Assembly: GCA_964461535.1 (NCBI GenBank)
Contig: CAYWUY010000006.1
Location: 1 to 64,000, forward strand
Source of the DNA: Flavipsychrobacter sp964461535
GTDB lineage: Bacteria; Bacteroidota; Bacteroidia; Chitinophagales; Chitinophagaceae
DNA length: 64,000 nucleotides
Direction of reading: 5' to 3'
Shown here: positions 44,127-51,554 of the stretch, piece by piece
How the letters are laid out: each line of letters begins with the position of its first letter
Numbering within the stretch: the stretch's first letter is position 1
Position numbers and translations under genes: made by a program
The notes under the pieces: generated by a model
What the model was told of the DNA's origin: nothing
The model's database searches: none
The model's input: only the letters and a program-made list of their open reading frames with translations

Positions 44127-44999
44127 ATGATGTCTAGATATATATGGTCTATATTGTTTTTATTGCTTTCTACAGCATCCATAGCTCAGCAAGGCGATAG
44201 CACATTTGCAGTAAAAAAAGGTCCTAGCCTAGCTATAAGATATTACCTAAAGTCAAAAGAAACGTTAGCTATGTTGGCTAACAGATATTACATATCTCAA
44301 GAGGTTTTAGAAACTACAAGTGGGGTAGACGGGAGGAAAAAACTACCAGCTGGTACTATGTTACATATCCCTCTAAATAAAGATAATTTTAAGTGTGCCG
44401 AAGAAGCTTCAGGATTGTTACATTGGGAAAAAGTATTCTATAGAGTAGGAGAGAAAGATGATTTAGCTTTAATAAGTTTATATGCCGGTGCTAAAAAACA
44501 AGATATAATTCAGTGGAATACACTTAAAGGAAGTAGGTTGTCTGAAGGTCAGGTATTATTTATAGGCTGGGTAAAAGTTGTAGAAAAAACTGAGGAGAAT
44601 ATTGAAAACGGTTTGGCATATCCAACACAAAAAAATGTAGCTAGTAATGCAGCTTCAGTGGATACTGTGAGACATGCATATGGAGAATTGGATAGTGCCT
44701 ATTTTGCCCAAACAAAAAATGGTAAAAATATTATTTCAGAAAAAGGCTCAGCTGCTTTTTTTGAAAAAGCCGGTAAGAATAATATATATTATGCTTTTCA
44801 TAATACTACACAAAGAGGTGCAATAATAAAAGTTATAAATCCCGGTACAGGAAAGTATATTTACGCTAAGGTGCTAAGCTCTTTGCCCGATACTAAACAG
44901 TTTGCAAATTGTATTATTGGTCTCAGTGCAACTGCAAAAGACGCATTAGGTATTACAGAATCTAAAGCATGGGTTGAACTTACTTATTCACCTGAATAA
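44127..44999 (+). CDS. LysM protein with C-terminal RlpA-like double-psi beta-barrel
   Basis: A 290-residue exported protein. Signal peptide (SRYIWSILFLLLSTASIAQ). Two LysM modules (about 38-85: RYYLKSKETLAMLANRYYIS; about 100-150: FYRVGEKDDLALISLYAGAK), then a linker. The C-terminal about 95 residues have GSAAFFEKAGKNN...RGAIIKVINPGTGKYIYAKVLSSLPD and NCIIGLSATAKDALGI, matching RlpA-like double-psi barrels in Bacteroidota. It should bind peptidoglycan through LysM. The barrel lacks an obvious catalytic Asp pair, so it may be structural. A TATTTTTG box sits upstream at 44094-44101. Confidence 0.85.
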   Translation: MMSRYIWSILFLLLSTASIAQQGDSTFAVKKGPSLAIRYYLKSKETLAMLANRYYISQEVLETTSGVDGRKKLPAGTMLHIPLNKDNFKCAEEASGLLHWEKVFYRVGEKDDLALISLYAGAKKQDIIQWNTLKGSRLSEGQVLFIGWVKVVEKTEENIENGLAYPTQKNVASNAASVDTVRHAYGELDSAYFAQTKNGKNIISEKGSAAFFEKAGKNNIYYAFHNTTQRGAIIKVINPGTGKYIYAKVLSSLPDTKQFANCIIGLSATAKDALGITESKAWVELTYSPE

Positions 45000-45017
45000 A
45001 TATTATTTTTCACATTG

Positions 45018-46061
45018 ATGAAGGTTCTTATCATCCGATTCTCTTCTATAGGAGATATTGTATTAACTACTCCCGTTATTCGTTGTCTAAAGCAGCAGCA
45101 CAAAAATGTTGAGGTTCATTATCTTACTAAGTCATCTTTTAAAGATGTATTAATTGGTAATCCTTACATAGATAAGTTGCATCTGTTTAAAGACGATTTG
45201 AATGCAGTTATAGAAGAATTGATTGCGGAGTCGTTCGATTTTATCATTGATTTACACAATAATCTTAGAACATCCAGGGTTAAGAAAGCTCTTGATGTAC
45301 CATCTGCAGCATATCCAAAACTAAATATAAAAAAGTGGCTTTATACTAATTTTAAGTTAGATGTTATGCCAGACCAAAGTATAGTAGAAAGATACTTTGT
45401 TCCGGCAGCAGAAATAAAGGTTCAAAATGATGGTCGTGGACTAGATTATTTTGTTCCTAAAGATGTTAAGTTGAGCGAAGATGATATACCAATGAGTCAT
45501 TGGAGTGGATTTGTAGGCTGTGTTATTGGCGGCTCATATGCTACGAAAAAACTACCAGTAGAGCAATGGAAAAAGCTATGCGAGTTGATACCTTATCCTA
45601 TAATTCTATTAGGTGGACCTGAAGACAAAGAGGAGGGAGATTTAATTGCTTCTATAGACCCCATAAGAATATATAATTCTTGTGGGAAATTTGCTCTTAA
45701 TGAATCTGCTGAGTTAGTAAGATTATCAAAAGTCGTATTGTCTAATGATACGGGTTTAATGCATATTGCAGCTGCTTATAAAAAGCCAATTATATCATTT
45801 TGGGGTAATACCTCTCCTGAAATGGGAATGTTTCCATATTATGGATATAATAATTTTAAAAGCAGACCTTTAGCACAATCAATATTTGTGGAAAATAAAG
45901 CCATTAGCTGCCATCCATGTAGCAAGTTGGGATACAAAAAATGCCCCAAAGGGCATTTTAAATGTATGAATTCATTAGATATGGCAAATGTAGCTGCTGA
46001 GACACAGAAGCTATGGAGTTTTAATCAAAAAGTTGAAGCTAAAAGTTCGTCTAGTATTTAA
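45018..46061 (+). CDS. Family 9 glycosyltransferase (LPS heptosyltransferase type)
   Basis: From the ATG at 45018, 347 residues: MKVLIIRFSSIGDIVLTTPVIRCLKQ is the standard GT9 start. The C-terminal domain has GGSYATKKLPVEQWKKLCELIP and VVLSNDTGLMHIAAAYKKPIISFWG, the nucleotide-heptose pocket. A Cys cluster (CHPCSKLGYKKC...KCM) near the end is common in these enzymes. It transfers heptose to the inner core of lipopolysaccharide or a similar glycolipid, which fits gmhA and gmhB at 31.3 kb. Its last 11 bases overlap the convergent DUF2027/Smr gene. Confidence 0.92.
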   Translation: MKVLIIRFSSIGDIVLTTPVIRCLKQQHKNVEVHYLTKSSFKDVLIGNPYIDKLHLFKDDLNAVIEELIAESFDFIIDLHNNLRTSRVKKALDVPSAAYPKLNIKKWLYTNFKLDVMPDQSIVERYFVPAAEIKVQNDGRGLDYFVPKDVKLSEDDIPMSHWSGFVGCVIGGSYATKKLPVEQWKKLCELIPYPIILLGGPEDKEEGDLIASIDPIRIYNSCGKFALNESAELVRLSKVVLSNDTGLMHIAAAYKKPIISFWGNTSPEMGMFPYYGYNNFKSRPLAQSIFVENKAISCHPCSKLGYKKCPKGHFKCMNSLDMANVAAETQKLWSFNQKVEAKSSSSI

Positions 46062-47046
46062 AATGTACTTCTGTGGCTCCGAACCCGTAGCGACCACTAT
46101 ATTCGTTTTTGAATCGACTAACATGCATAGTTTTCTTTAATATTTTGTGCACTTCTTCCCTTAGTTTACCTTCTCCTAATCCATGAATAATTACCATTCT
46201 TTCTTGTCTGTTAGATATTGCCAAGTGTAAGTATTTATCCAGAGTGTCTAGCTGTTTTTTAATTATTTCTGGGTTAGATAGGTTTTTATGATTAGAAGTC
46301 AATTTCTCAATGTGTAAGTCTAATTCATAAACAGGAGTTAGTGCTTTTTTACTTTCATTCTGAAGTGCTTTTGGCATTGGTAATGGAATAAACTCTTTCA
46401 CCTCTTCTTTCACTTTGTGAGAAAAGTCTGAAAATAAGCTATAGCTGAAAGATGCATTATTGTGCTCAAGTATATTTGTAATATGCTCAAATAGTTTTGA
46501 TGGCTTTATTTTTAAGGTACCAGATTCTACCATTAAGTCTTTATCTGCAGGATTGCTACACTTCCAGTTAAATCGTGGTAAGTCATTCATATCTCCGTAA
46601 TCTACATTGTTTAAATAGATGTTGCCGAAAGCATGTAATGTTCCTTCATGACTAAAGACGGTATTTCCCAACAGCTGAACATCGTAGCTGAATTTGATAT
46701 CTACTGGTAGTTCATTCAATAAATGCACTTTAAGGTGGTCTACAACATCTTCCATGTGGAAAGTCTTGAACACCGGTATAAATGATAAGTAAACACCTTT
46801 AGCTAATCTTGCTACGCGTTCTTTAGGCTTTTCTATGGGTATTTCTTCTACTACCTTTTTAACTGTTTTTTTCTTGTCTTTATCAGTAAACCATTTTAAA
46901 TATGGATGGTCTACCTCATCTGCATAAATAGGGAAAGTAGTTCCTTCCACTTCCACCTCTATCATTTGTTTATTTATAGTTGCTACTACACGACCTTCTT
47001 CACCGGTGCGCTTCAATAGCACTTTATCTCCTATTGCAAATTTCAT
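46051..47046 (-). CDS. DUF2027 and Smr domain protein
   Basis: A 331-residue protein. The N-terminal ~60 residues form an SH3-like barrel (KFAIGDKVLLKRTGEEGRV), followed by the DUF2027 beta region (about 80-240). The C-terminal Smr domain (about 250-331) has LDLHIEKLTS and IIHGLGEGKLREEV, the LDxH and HGxG motifs of MutS2-type nucleases. Smr domains cut DNA or RNA, including collided-ribosome mRNAs. This domain pair is specific to Bacteroidota. It is last in a minus-strand operon with ispD and rdgB and overlaps the heptosyltransferase 3' end by 11 bp. Confidence 0.9.
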   Translation of the reverse strand: MKFAIGDKVLLKRTGEEGRVVATINKQMIEVEVEGTTFPIYADEVDHPYLKWFTDKDKKKTVKKVVEEIPIEKPKERVARLAKGVYLSFIPVFKTFHMEDVVDHLKVHLLNELPVDIKFSYDVQLLGNTVFSHEGTLHAFGNIYLNNVDYGDMNDLPRFNWKCSNPADKDLMVESGTLKIKPSKLFEHITNILEHNNASFSYSLFSDFSHKVKEEVKEFIPLPMPKALQNESKKALTPVYELDLHIEKLTSNHKNLSNPEIIKKQLDTLDKYLHLAISNRQERMVIIHGLGEGKLREEVHKILKKTMHVSRFKNEYSGRYGFGATEVHFKY

Positions 47047-47067
47047 TTGTATCTATAATTATAGCAG

Positions 47068-47649
47068 CTAATCCGCTAATTTTTCTTTAATAAATGCTAT
47101 CATTTTACTTACAGCAATTCCTCTATGGCTAATGCTATGCTTTACTGAAGCATCTAGCTCACCAAAAGTTTGGCTGTAGCCATTTGGAATAAAAATGGAA
47201 TCATATCCAAATCCGCCATTACCTTTTTTTTCATATGCAATTGTACCATTGCATATACCTTCAAAATAGTGAGGCTGGCCATTCCAAATAAGACATATCA
47301 CAGCTTTGTAATAAGCATTTCTATTTGTTTTATGTTCAATGTTGCTTAATACTTTTTGTAGATTGGCTTCATCATCTCTTTTGCCACTATAGTGCGCACT
47401 GTCTACTCCAGGTTGTCCATTTAGAGCATCAATACATAGGCCACTATCATCAGACATTACATTCTTGCCACAATAACTAAAAATTGTATGCGCTTTGGTG
47501 AAAGCATTTTCCTCAAATGTATCATAAGGTTCTGGTATGTCTGCTGTAAAGTGTATGTCGTTTAATGATAACAAATCCAAATTATTAATCATTGCACTTA
47601 TTTCAGCAATCTTTCCTTTATTATTAGTTGCTACTACTAATTCTTGCAT
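47068..47649 (-). CDS. rdgB: Non-canonical purine NTP pyrophosphatase (RdgB/HAM1)
   Basis: A 193-residue house-cleaning enzyme that hydrolyses ITP and XTP. Family motifs: VVATNNKGKIAEI, VMSDDSGLCIDALNGQPG, GFGYDSIFIPNG and SHRGIAV. Length is normal. TACCTTTG on the minus strand ends only 5 nt before the ATG, suggesting a near-leaderless message from an internal promoter inside the ispD-rdgB gap. ispD lies 35 bp upstream and the DUF2027/Smr gene 21 bp downstream. Confidence 0.95.
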   Translation of the reverse strand: MQELVVATNNKGKIAEISAMINNLDLLSLNDIHFTADIPEPYDTFEENAFTKAHTIFSYCGKNVMSDDSGLCIDALNGQPGVDSAHYSGKRDDEANLQKVLSNIEHKTNRNAYYKAVICLIWNGQPHYFEGICNGTIAYEKKGNGGFGYDSIFIPNGYSQTFGELDASVKHSISHRGIAVSKMIAFIKEKLAD

Positions 47650-47654
47650 GTTTG

Positions 47655-47662
47655 CAAAGGTA
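47655..47662 (-). promoter_or_regulatory. Predicted rdgB -7 box, near-leaderless
   Basis: TACCTTTG on the minus strand is an exact TANNTTTG. It ends 5 nt before the rdgB ATG, so transcription would begin at or next to the start codon. Confidence 0.45.
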
Positions 47663-47684
47663 GGCTAGAAGCAGATATATCTTG

Positions 47685-48356
47685 TTATAAGCTTATTGCT
47701 TTAATATATGCTTCTCCTAAAATCATGTCTTCAGGGGTAGTAATTTTTATATTCTTTTTATCACCTTCTACCAAGCATACTTTATGGCCATAAGCTTCTA
47801 AAACTGTAGCTTCATCTGTAAAGCTATCAGTATAGTTTTGTTGAAATGCCGGTTTAATAATTTCTGATCTAAATGTTTGTGGTGTTTGAATGATTCTTAA
47901 AAGATTTCTATCAATTGCTTTAGATTCTTCATTTTCTATCATTCTAACACTATCAGTAACTGCAATAGTAGGTATAGCACTTCCGGCTTGCAAAGCGCCT
48001 TCGTAACATCTGTTTATTACTTCTTGTGATACAAATGGTCTTGCTCCGTCATGAATAAATACTACTGCATTATCCGGAACGAGTTCAAGCCCGTTTTTAA
48101 CACTATGAAACCTTGTTTCACCTCCTTCTGTAAGTGTAATATCAACTTGTTTAGATAGGTGTGGTAAAATTATTTGTGCATAGCTCAATTGTCCATTTGG
48201 CAAGACTAGTATTATATTGATGTCGTTAAATGTATTTATGAATGCATTAATAGTATGTGCAAGTATAGGAATATTACCTATCGGTAAAAATTGTTTTGGA
48301 ATAGCATTCCCCATTCTTAAGCCTTTGCCTCCAGCTACTATAACGGCGTACTTCAT
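47685..48356 (-). CDS. ispD: 2-C-methyl-D-erythritol 4-phosphate cytidylyltransferase
   Basis: The third step of the MEP isoprenoid pathway, transferring CMP from CTP. The nucleotide-binding start is VAGGKGLRMGNAIPKQFLPIG; further motifs are GGETRFHSVKNGL, VFIHDGARPFVS and IIQTPQTFRSE, then TDEATVLEAYG. Length 223 is typical. No other MEP gene is in the window. It heads the ispD-rdgB-smr operon and diverges from the small DUF6150-like gene. Confidence 0.95.
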   Translation of the reverse strand: MKYAVIVAGGKGLRMGNAIPKQFLPIGNIPILAHTINAFINTFNDINIILVLPNGQLSYAQIILPHLSKQVDITLTEGGETRFHSVKNGLELVPDNAVVFIHDGARPFVSQEVINRCYEGALQAGSAIPTIAVTDSVRMIENEESKAIDRNLLRIIQTPQTFRSEIIKPAFQQNYTDSFTDEATVLEAYGHKVCLVEGDKKNIKITTPEDMILGEAYIKAISL

Positions 48357-48410
48357 AATAAGTAATTAATAGACTACTTTTATTCTTTATAAACTTAAAG
48401 GTTCGAAGAT

Positions 48411-48752
48411 ATGTCAATTCAAAAGTTATTACTAACAATATTTACAGTTATAGGATTTAACACCTTACATGCCCAAATAGTATATAAGATGCCAAGTGCA
48501 CAAAAATCAGAGCTTATTGTTTATGAAACAAATTATAAAGATGAAGCGGATTTAATAGTTTATAGAACACAATATGCAGCTAATGCAGTAGATAATAAAG
48601 GTATCTGGTTTATTACAAAAAATGTAGCAGAGGCAGATAAGAGAGTGTTTATAACTAAGGATAAGGTAAAAGCTAAGTTAATAATCATGTATACTGCTGA
48701 CATTAATGAAGCAGGCTGGAGAAATAAAAGAAAAGAATACTTGATGAAGTAA
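48411..48752 (+). CDS. Small exported DUF6150-like protein
   Basis: A 113-residue protein with a signal peptide (QKLLLTIFTVIGFNTLHAQ). The mature part repeats short beta elements: ELIVYETNYKDEADLIVYRTQYAAN, IWFITKNVAEADKRVFITKDK, KAKLIIMYTADINEAGW. This A-D-x-x-V-Y/F-x-T-x rhythm is that of DUF6150. The repeats suggest a small beta-sheet or solenoid. Function unknown. It ends with a hairpin that is bidirectional with the hom operon. Confidence 0.75.
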   Translation: MSIQKLLLTIFTVIGFNTLHAQIVYKMPSAQKSELIVYETNYKDEADLIVYRTQYAANAVDNKGIWFITKNVAEADKRVFITKDKVKAKLIIMYTADINEAGWRNKRKEYLMK

Positions 48753-48765
48753 ATGAAAAGTAAAT

Positions 48766-48789
48766 ACAGCCCGATGGAAATCGGGCTGT
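48766..48789. terminator. Hairpin terminator between DUF6150-like gene and hom
   Basis: A 10-bp perfect stem (ACAGCCCGAT/ATCGGGCTGT) with a 4-nt loop. The minus-strand side is followed by a T-rich tail (TATTTACTTTTC), so it suits the hom operon as well. Confidence 0.75.
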
Positions 48790-48884
48790 TGTAGTGTTAA
48801 TGATCTTTGTTTTGCTTCTGGTGCTGAGAACAGCTTATTGAAAGAATAGGCAAGATCTATACACTTACTCTACAAAAACAAACT

Positions 48885-50078
48885 TTAATTAGCTGAATAA
48901 TCATGTAATATGATGGATACTTCAGGATTATTACTTAGTGTTCTTATTATACCTAAGGTTGTTTTACCTATTATATAAGCAGCGTTATTATTTGCATACG
49001 TTTCTTTCAGCTCTATAAATTGTTTTTTATAGTATTCTGATTTGTCTGCAGGAAATCTTAGTAATACATTAAGCTCTGTTTCTTCTTCATTTTGAATTTG
49101 GTTAACTAAACCTAGCTTTTTGTACTCATATTTATAATCATAGCTCAATGCTGATATGTCGCTCAAAACTGCAGATGCTGTAGCGTGAGAACCAGCACCT
49201 TTGCCCATAAAAAACTGATTATCTGCAAAGCCGGTGTGTGTAATAACCCCATTATATACATCATCAACATTGTATAGTCTACTGCTGTTATTTACATATT
49301 TAGGAATCACAAAACCAGTTATGCTTCCATTTACATCTCTATATGCATTAGCAACCAGTTTTATTTTATATCCTTTTTCTTTTGCATAATTTGCTTCCAA
49401 TGTCCCGATTTTATCTATTCCTATATTAAGTATGTCCTCAGGTTTTAAAATGATACCGAATGCATGTGCTAATAGAATTAGTAACTTGTATTTAGCATCA
49501 TATCCCCCCACATCAAGTATCGGATTGCTCTCTGCATAACCCAGCTGTTGTGCTTTTTGTAGTGCTATATCAAAGCTCATATTTTTAGATGCTATTTTGC
49601 TAAGTATGTAGTTGGTTGATCCATTTACTATACCTTCTATTGACTCAAGTAGGTCGTTATCATAATACTCCTCCAGATTACGTATGATGGGTATACTGGC
49701 ACAACAGGCAGCCTCGTATAATAGAGGGACATTGTATTGTCTTTGCAGGTGCACTAGTTCTTCAAAATGCTCTGCTATCATTTTCTTGTTTGCAGATACT
49801 ACCGCTTTACCATTTTTTAGTGCAGTAGTTACTATATCGTAAGCTTCGTCTGAATTGTCTATTAGTTCTACTACTACATTTATTTCGTCATCATTAAGAA
49901 TTTCATTCTTGTCGTAAGTAAAGTATGATTGATTAATACTACGTTCTTTACTCTTGTCTTTCACACATATCTTTTTGATGTCTGCTTTAATGCCTGGTGT
50001 AAGTTTAAGTACCTCATGTAAGCCACTTCCTACACAGCCAAACCCAAATAGTCCTATAGTTATTTTCTTTCTACTCAT
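48885..50078 (-). CDS. hom: Homoserine dehydrogenase
   Basis: A 397-residue NAD(P)-dependent enzyme making homoserine from aspartate semialdehyde, the branch point to methionine and threonine. Rossmann motif LFGFGCVGSGLHEVL; KAVVSANKKMIAEH; VNGSTNYILSKIA; GYAESNPILDVGGYDAKYKLLILLAHAFG with the catalytic Asp/Lys. The C-terminal ~60 residues may be a short ACT-like regulatory part. It lies 18 bp downstream of the Cys/Met PLP enzyme and is thus under the SAM riboswitch. Confidence 0.95.
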   Translation of the reverse strand: MSRKKITIGLFGFGCVGSGLHEVLKLTPGIKADIKKICVKDKSKERSINQSYFTYDKNEILNDDEINVVVELIDNSDEAYDIVTTALKNGKAVVSANKKMIAEHFEELVHLQRQYNVPLLYEAACCASIPIIRNLEEYYDNDLLESIEGIVNGSTNYILSKIASKNMSFDIALQKAQQLGYAESNPILDVGGYDAKYKLLILLAHAFGIILKPEDILNIGIDKIGTLEANYAKEKGYKIKLVANAYRDVNGSITGFVIPKYVNNSSRLYNVDDVYNGVITHTGFADNQFFMGKGAGSHATASAVLSDISALSYDYKYEYKKLGLVNQIQNEEETELNVLLRFPADKSEYYKKQFIELKETYANNNAAYIIGKTTLGIIRTLSNNPEVSIILHDYSAN

Positions 50079-50096
50079 ATCTATTATAGGGTTTTA

Positions 50097-51263
50097 TTAA
50101 GCTTCTACTAATTGGTTTGTATTCACTAGATGTAGAACTTTATTCAAATCTTCTATTAAATCTTCTACATCTTCTAATCCTACAGATAATCTTATGAGAG
50201 AATTTGTAACTCCGGATTGATAACGTTTTTCCTCTGGTATAGATTTATGTGTCATTGAAGCTGGGTGACAAATCAAACTTTTTGCTCCACCCAGGCTTTC
50301 TGCCAGTTTGAAATATTTAGTGCTGCTAACTATTTTTTGAGCTAATTGAATATCATCATTCACTAAATCGAAAGATATAATGCCACCATAATATTCCTGT
50401 TGCAGAGTAGCTATTTCATGGTTTTTATGATGTACTAAACCTGGATAATATACATTTTTAATGAGTGGATTTTTTAGCAAGAACTTTGCTATTCTCAAGG
50501 CGTTTTCACTGTGTGCTTTCACTCTTAAGTGTAGTGTCTCAATGCCTCTTATTACAAGCCAGCTATCAAATGGGCCTAATATACCACCTGACGCATTCTG
50601 AATGAATTTTATTTTATCGCTTAATTCTTTGTTAGAAGTAACTACTAGCCCAGCAATTAAATCGCTATGGCCACCAAGGTATTTAGTAGCACTATGTATA
50701 ACGATGTCTGCGCCAAGTGTAATAGGTTTTTGTAGGGCAGGGGAGGCAAAAGTATTATCTACACAAAGTAGGCAATTTTTGTTGTGTGCTATACGTGCTA
50801 TTGTTGCAATATCGGATATTTTTAGCGTAGGATTTGTTGGGGTTTCCAACCAAATTAGTTTTGTTTTATCTGTTATAGCTTTTGCTACATTCCAAGCATC
50901 GGTAGTGTCAACGTACGTAATTTTAATTCCGAATTTTTGGTATACATGAGTGAACAGCCTGAATGCACCTCCGTATATATCATCTACAGCAATAATTTCG
51001 TCTCCGGTGCTCAATAATTTTATTACTGCATCTATAGCGGCAAGTCCGCTTGCAAAGGCAAATCCTGAGTGCCCTTCTTCTAATTGTGCTGTGATATCTT
51101 CTAATGCTTTTCTCGTAGGGTTATTACTTCTTGCATAATCGTAGCCTTTATGAACCCCTGGTGCTTCTTGCACATAGGTAGATGTTTGATAGATAGGTAC
51201 AGAGATAGCACCTGTTAATTCATCTACCGGAATACTGTGTAATAGTTTTGTTTGGTTTGCCAT
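50097..51263 (-). CDS. Trans-sulfuration PLP enzyme (cystathionine gamma-synthase/lyase or O-acetylhomoserine sulfhydrylase type)
   Basis: A 388-residue Cys/Met-metabolism PLP enzyme. YDYARSNNPTRKALE at the start of the fold, FASGLAAIDAVI, IWLETPTNPTLKISD, CVDNTFASPALQKPI and SATKYLGGHSDLIAG with the PLP Lys. Family members are hard to tell apart; context decides. It is first in an operon with homoserine dehydrogenase behind a SAM riboswitch, so synthesis of homocysteine or cystathionine from activated homoserine (MetB-like) is more likely than degradation. Start ATG at 51263, 74 bp after the riboswitch terminator. Confidence 0.85.
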   Translation of the reverse strand: MANQTKLLHSIPVDELTGAISVPIYQTSTYVQEAPGVHKGYDYARSNNPTRKALEDITAQLEEGHSGFAFASGLAAIDAVIKLLSTGDEIIAVDDIYGGAFRLFTHVYQKFGIKITYVDTTDAWNVAKAITDKTKLIWLETPTNPTLKISDIATIARIAHNKNCLLCVDNTFASPALQKPITLGADIVIHSATKYLGGHSDLIAGLVVTSNKELSDKIKFIQNASGGILGPFDSWLVIRGIETLHLRVKAHSENALRIAKFLLKNPLIKNVYYPGLVHHKNHEIATLQQEYYGGIISFDLVNDDIQLAQKIVSSTKYFKLAESLGGAKSLICHPASMTHKSIPEEKRYQSGVTNSLIRLSVGLEDVEDLIEDLNKVLHLVNTNQLVEA

Positions 51264-51336
51264 TTTTAAGTTTATGTTTAAGTGATTAAATAAATTTTAA
51301 ACACTTATCCAGAAAAACGGCTTTACATCAGAGCAT

Positions 51337-51367
51337 AAAAAAAGCTCTTCTGTAAGCCAGAAGAGCT
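51337..51367 (-). terminator. Riboswitch-controlled attenuator terminator
   Basis: On the minus strand AGCTCTTCTG and CAGAAGAGCT make a 10-bp perfect stem with a 5-nt loop, followed by seven T. It stands between the SAM aptamer and the first gene, so it is the off-switch. Confidence 0.93.
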
Positions 51368-51407
51368 ATAATATTTTTAGTTATTGTTTGCTACTTTCTA
51401 ACTTATC
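51353..51407 (-). promoter_or_regulatory. Predicted antiterminator of the SAM riboswitch
   Basis: The aptamer's 3' P1 strand and following bases (GATAAGTTAGAAAGTAGC, 51407-51390) can pair with GCTCTTCTGGCTTA (51366-51353), the terminator's 5' arm and loop. The pairing is 14 bp with two single-base bulges and two G-U pairs. Forming it blocks both P1 and the terminator, so it is the alternative 'on' structure. Confidence 0.75.
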
Positions 51408-51497
51408 TTTCCTCTTGCGAGGTTGAAATTGGCACCTTACTGTTTAGCAGGTTGTCAAGACATCAACGGGTCAAATCCCTCCGTCTTTCTGGATAAG
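51402..51497 (-). promoter_or_regulatory. SAM-I (S-box) riboswitch aptamer
   Basis: On the minus strand the 96-nt element starts CTTATCCAGAAAGACGGAGG and closes GATAAG, which pair as P1. In between are GGAGGGATTTGACCCG, TTGACAACC and GGTGCCAATTTCAACC, the SAM-I core sequences. With SAM bound, P1 is stable and the terminator at 51337-51367 forms. It controls the PLP enzyme and hom genes. Confidence 0.95.
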
Positions 51498-51516
51498 AAT
51501 ATTTAAAGAACTGACG

Positions 51517-51547
51517 CAAAGGTAGACACGTTTTTGAATCTACCAAA
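51517..51547 (-). promoter_or_regulatory. Predicted promoter of the SAM-riboswitch operon
   Basis: On the minus strand TTTG (51547-51544), exactly 19 bp, then TACCTTTG (51524-51517): a perfect Bacteroidota promoter. Transcription would begin near 51512, about 15 nt before the aptamer. Confidence 0.8.
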
Positions 51548-51554
51548 TTTATTT

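Noticed and set aside
48395..48415. GGTTCGAAG, reminiscent of a tRNA T-loop
   Set aside because: No acceptor, D or anticodon stem surrounds it, and it directly precedes a coding start.
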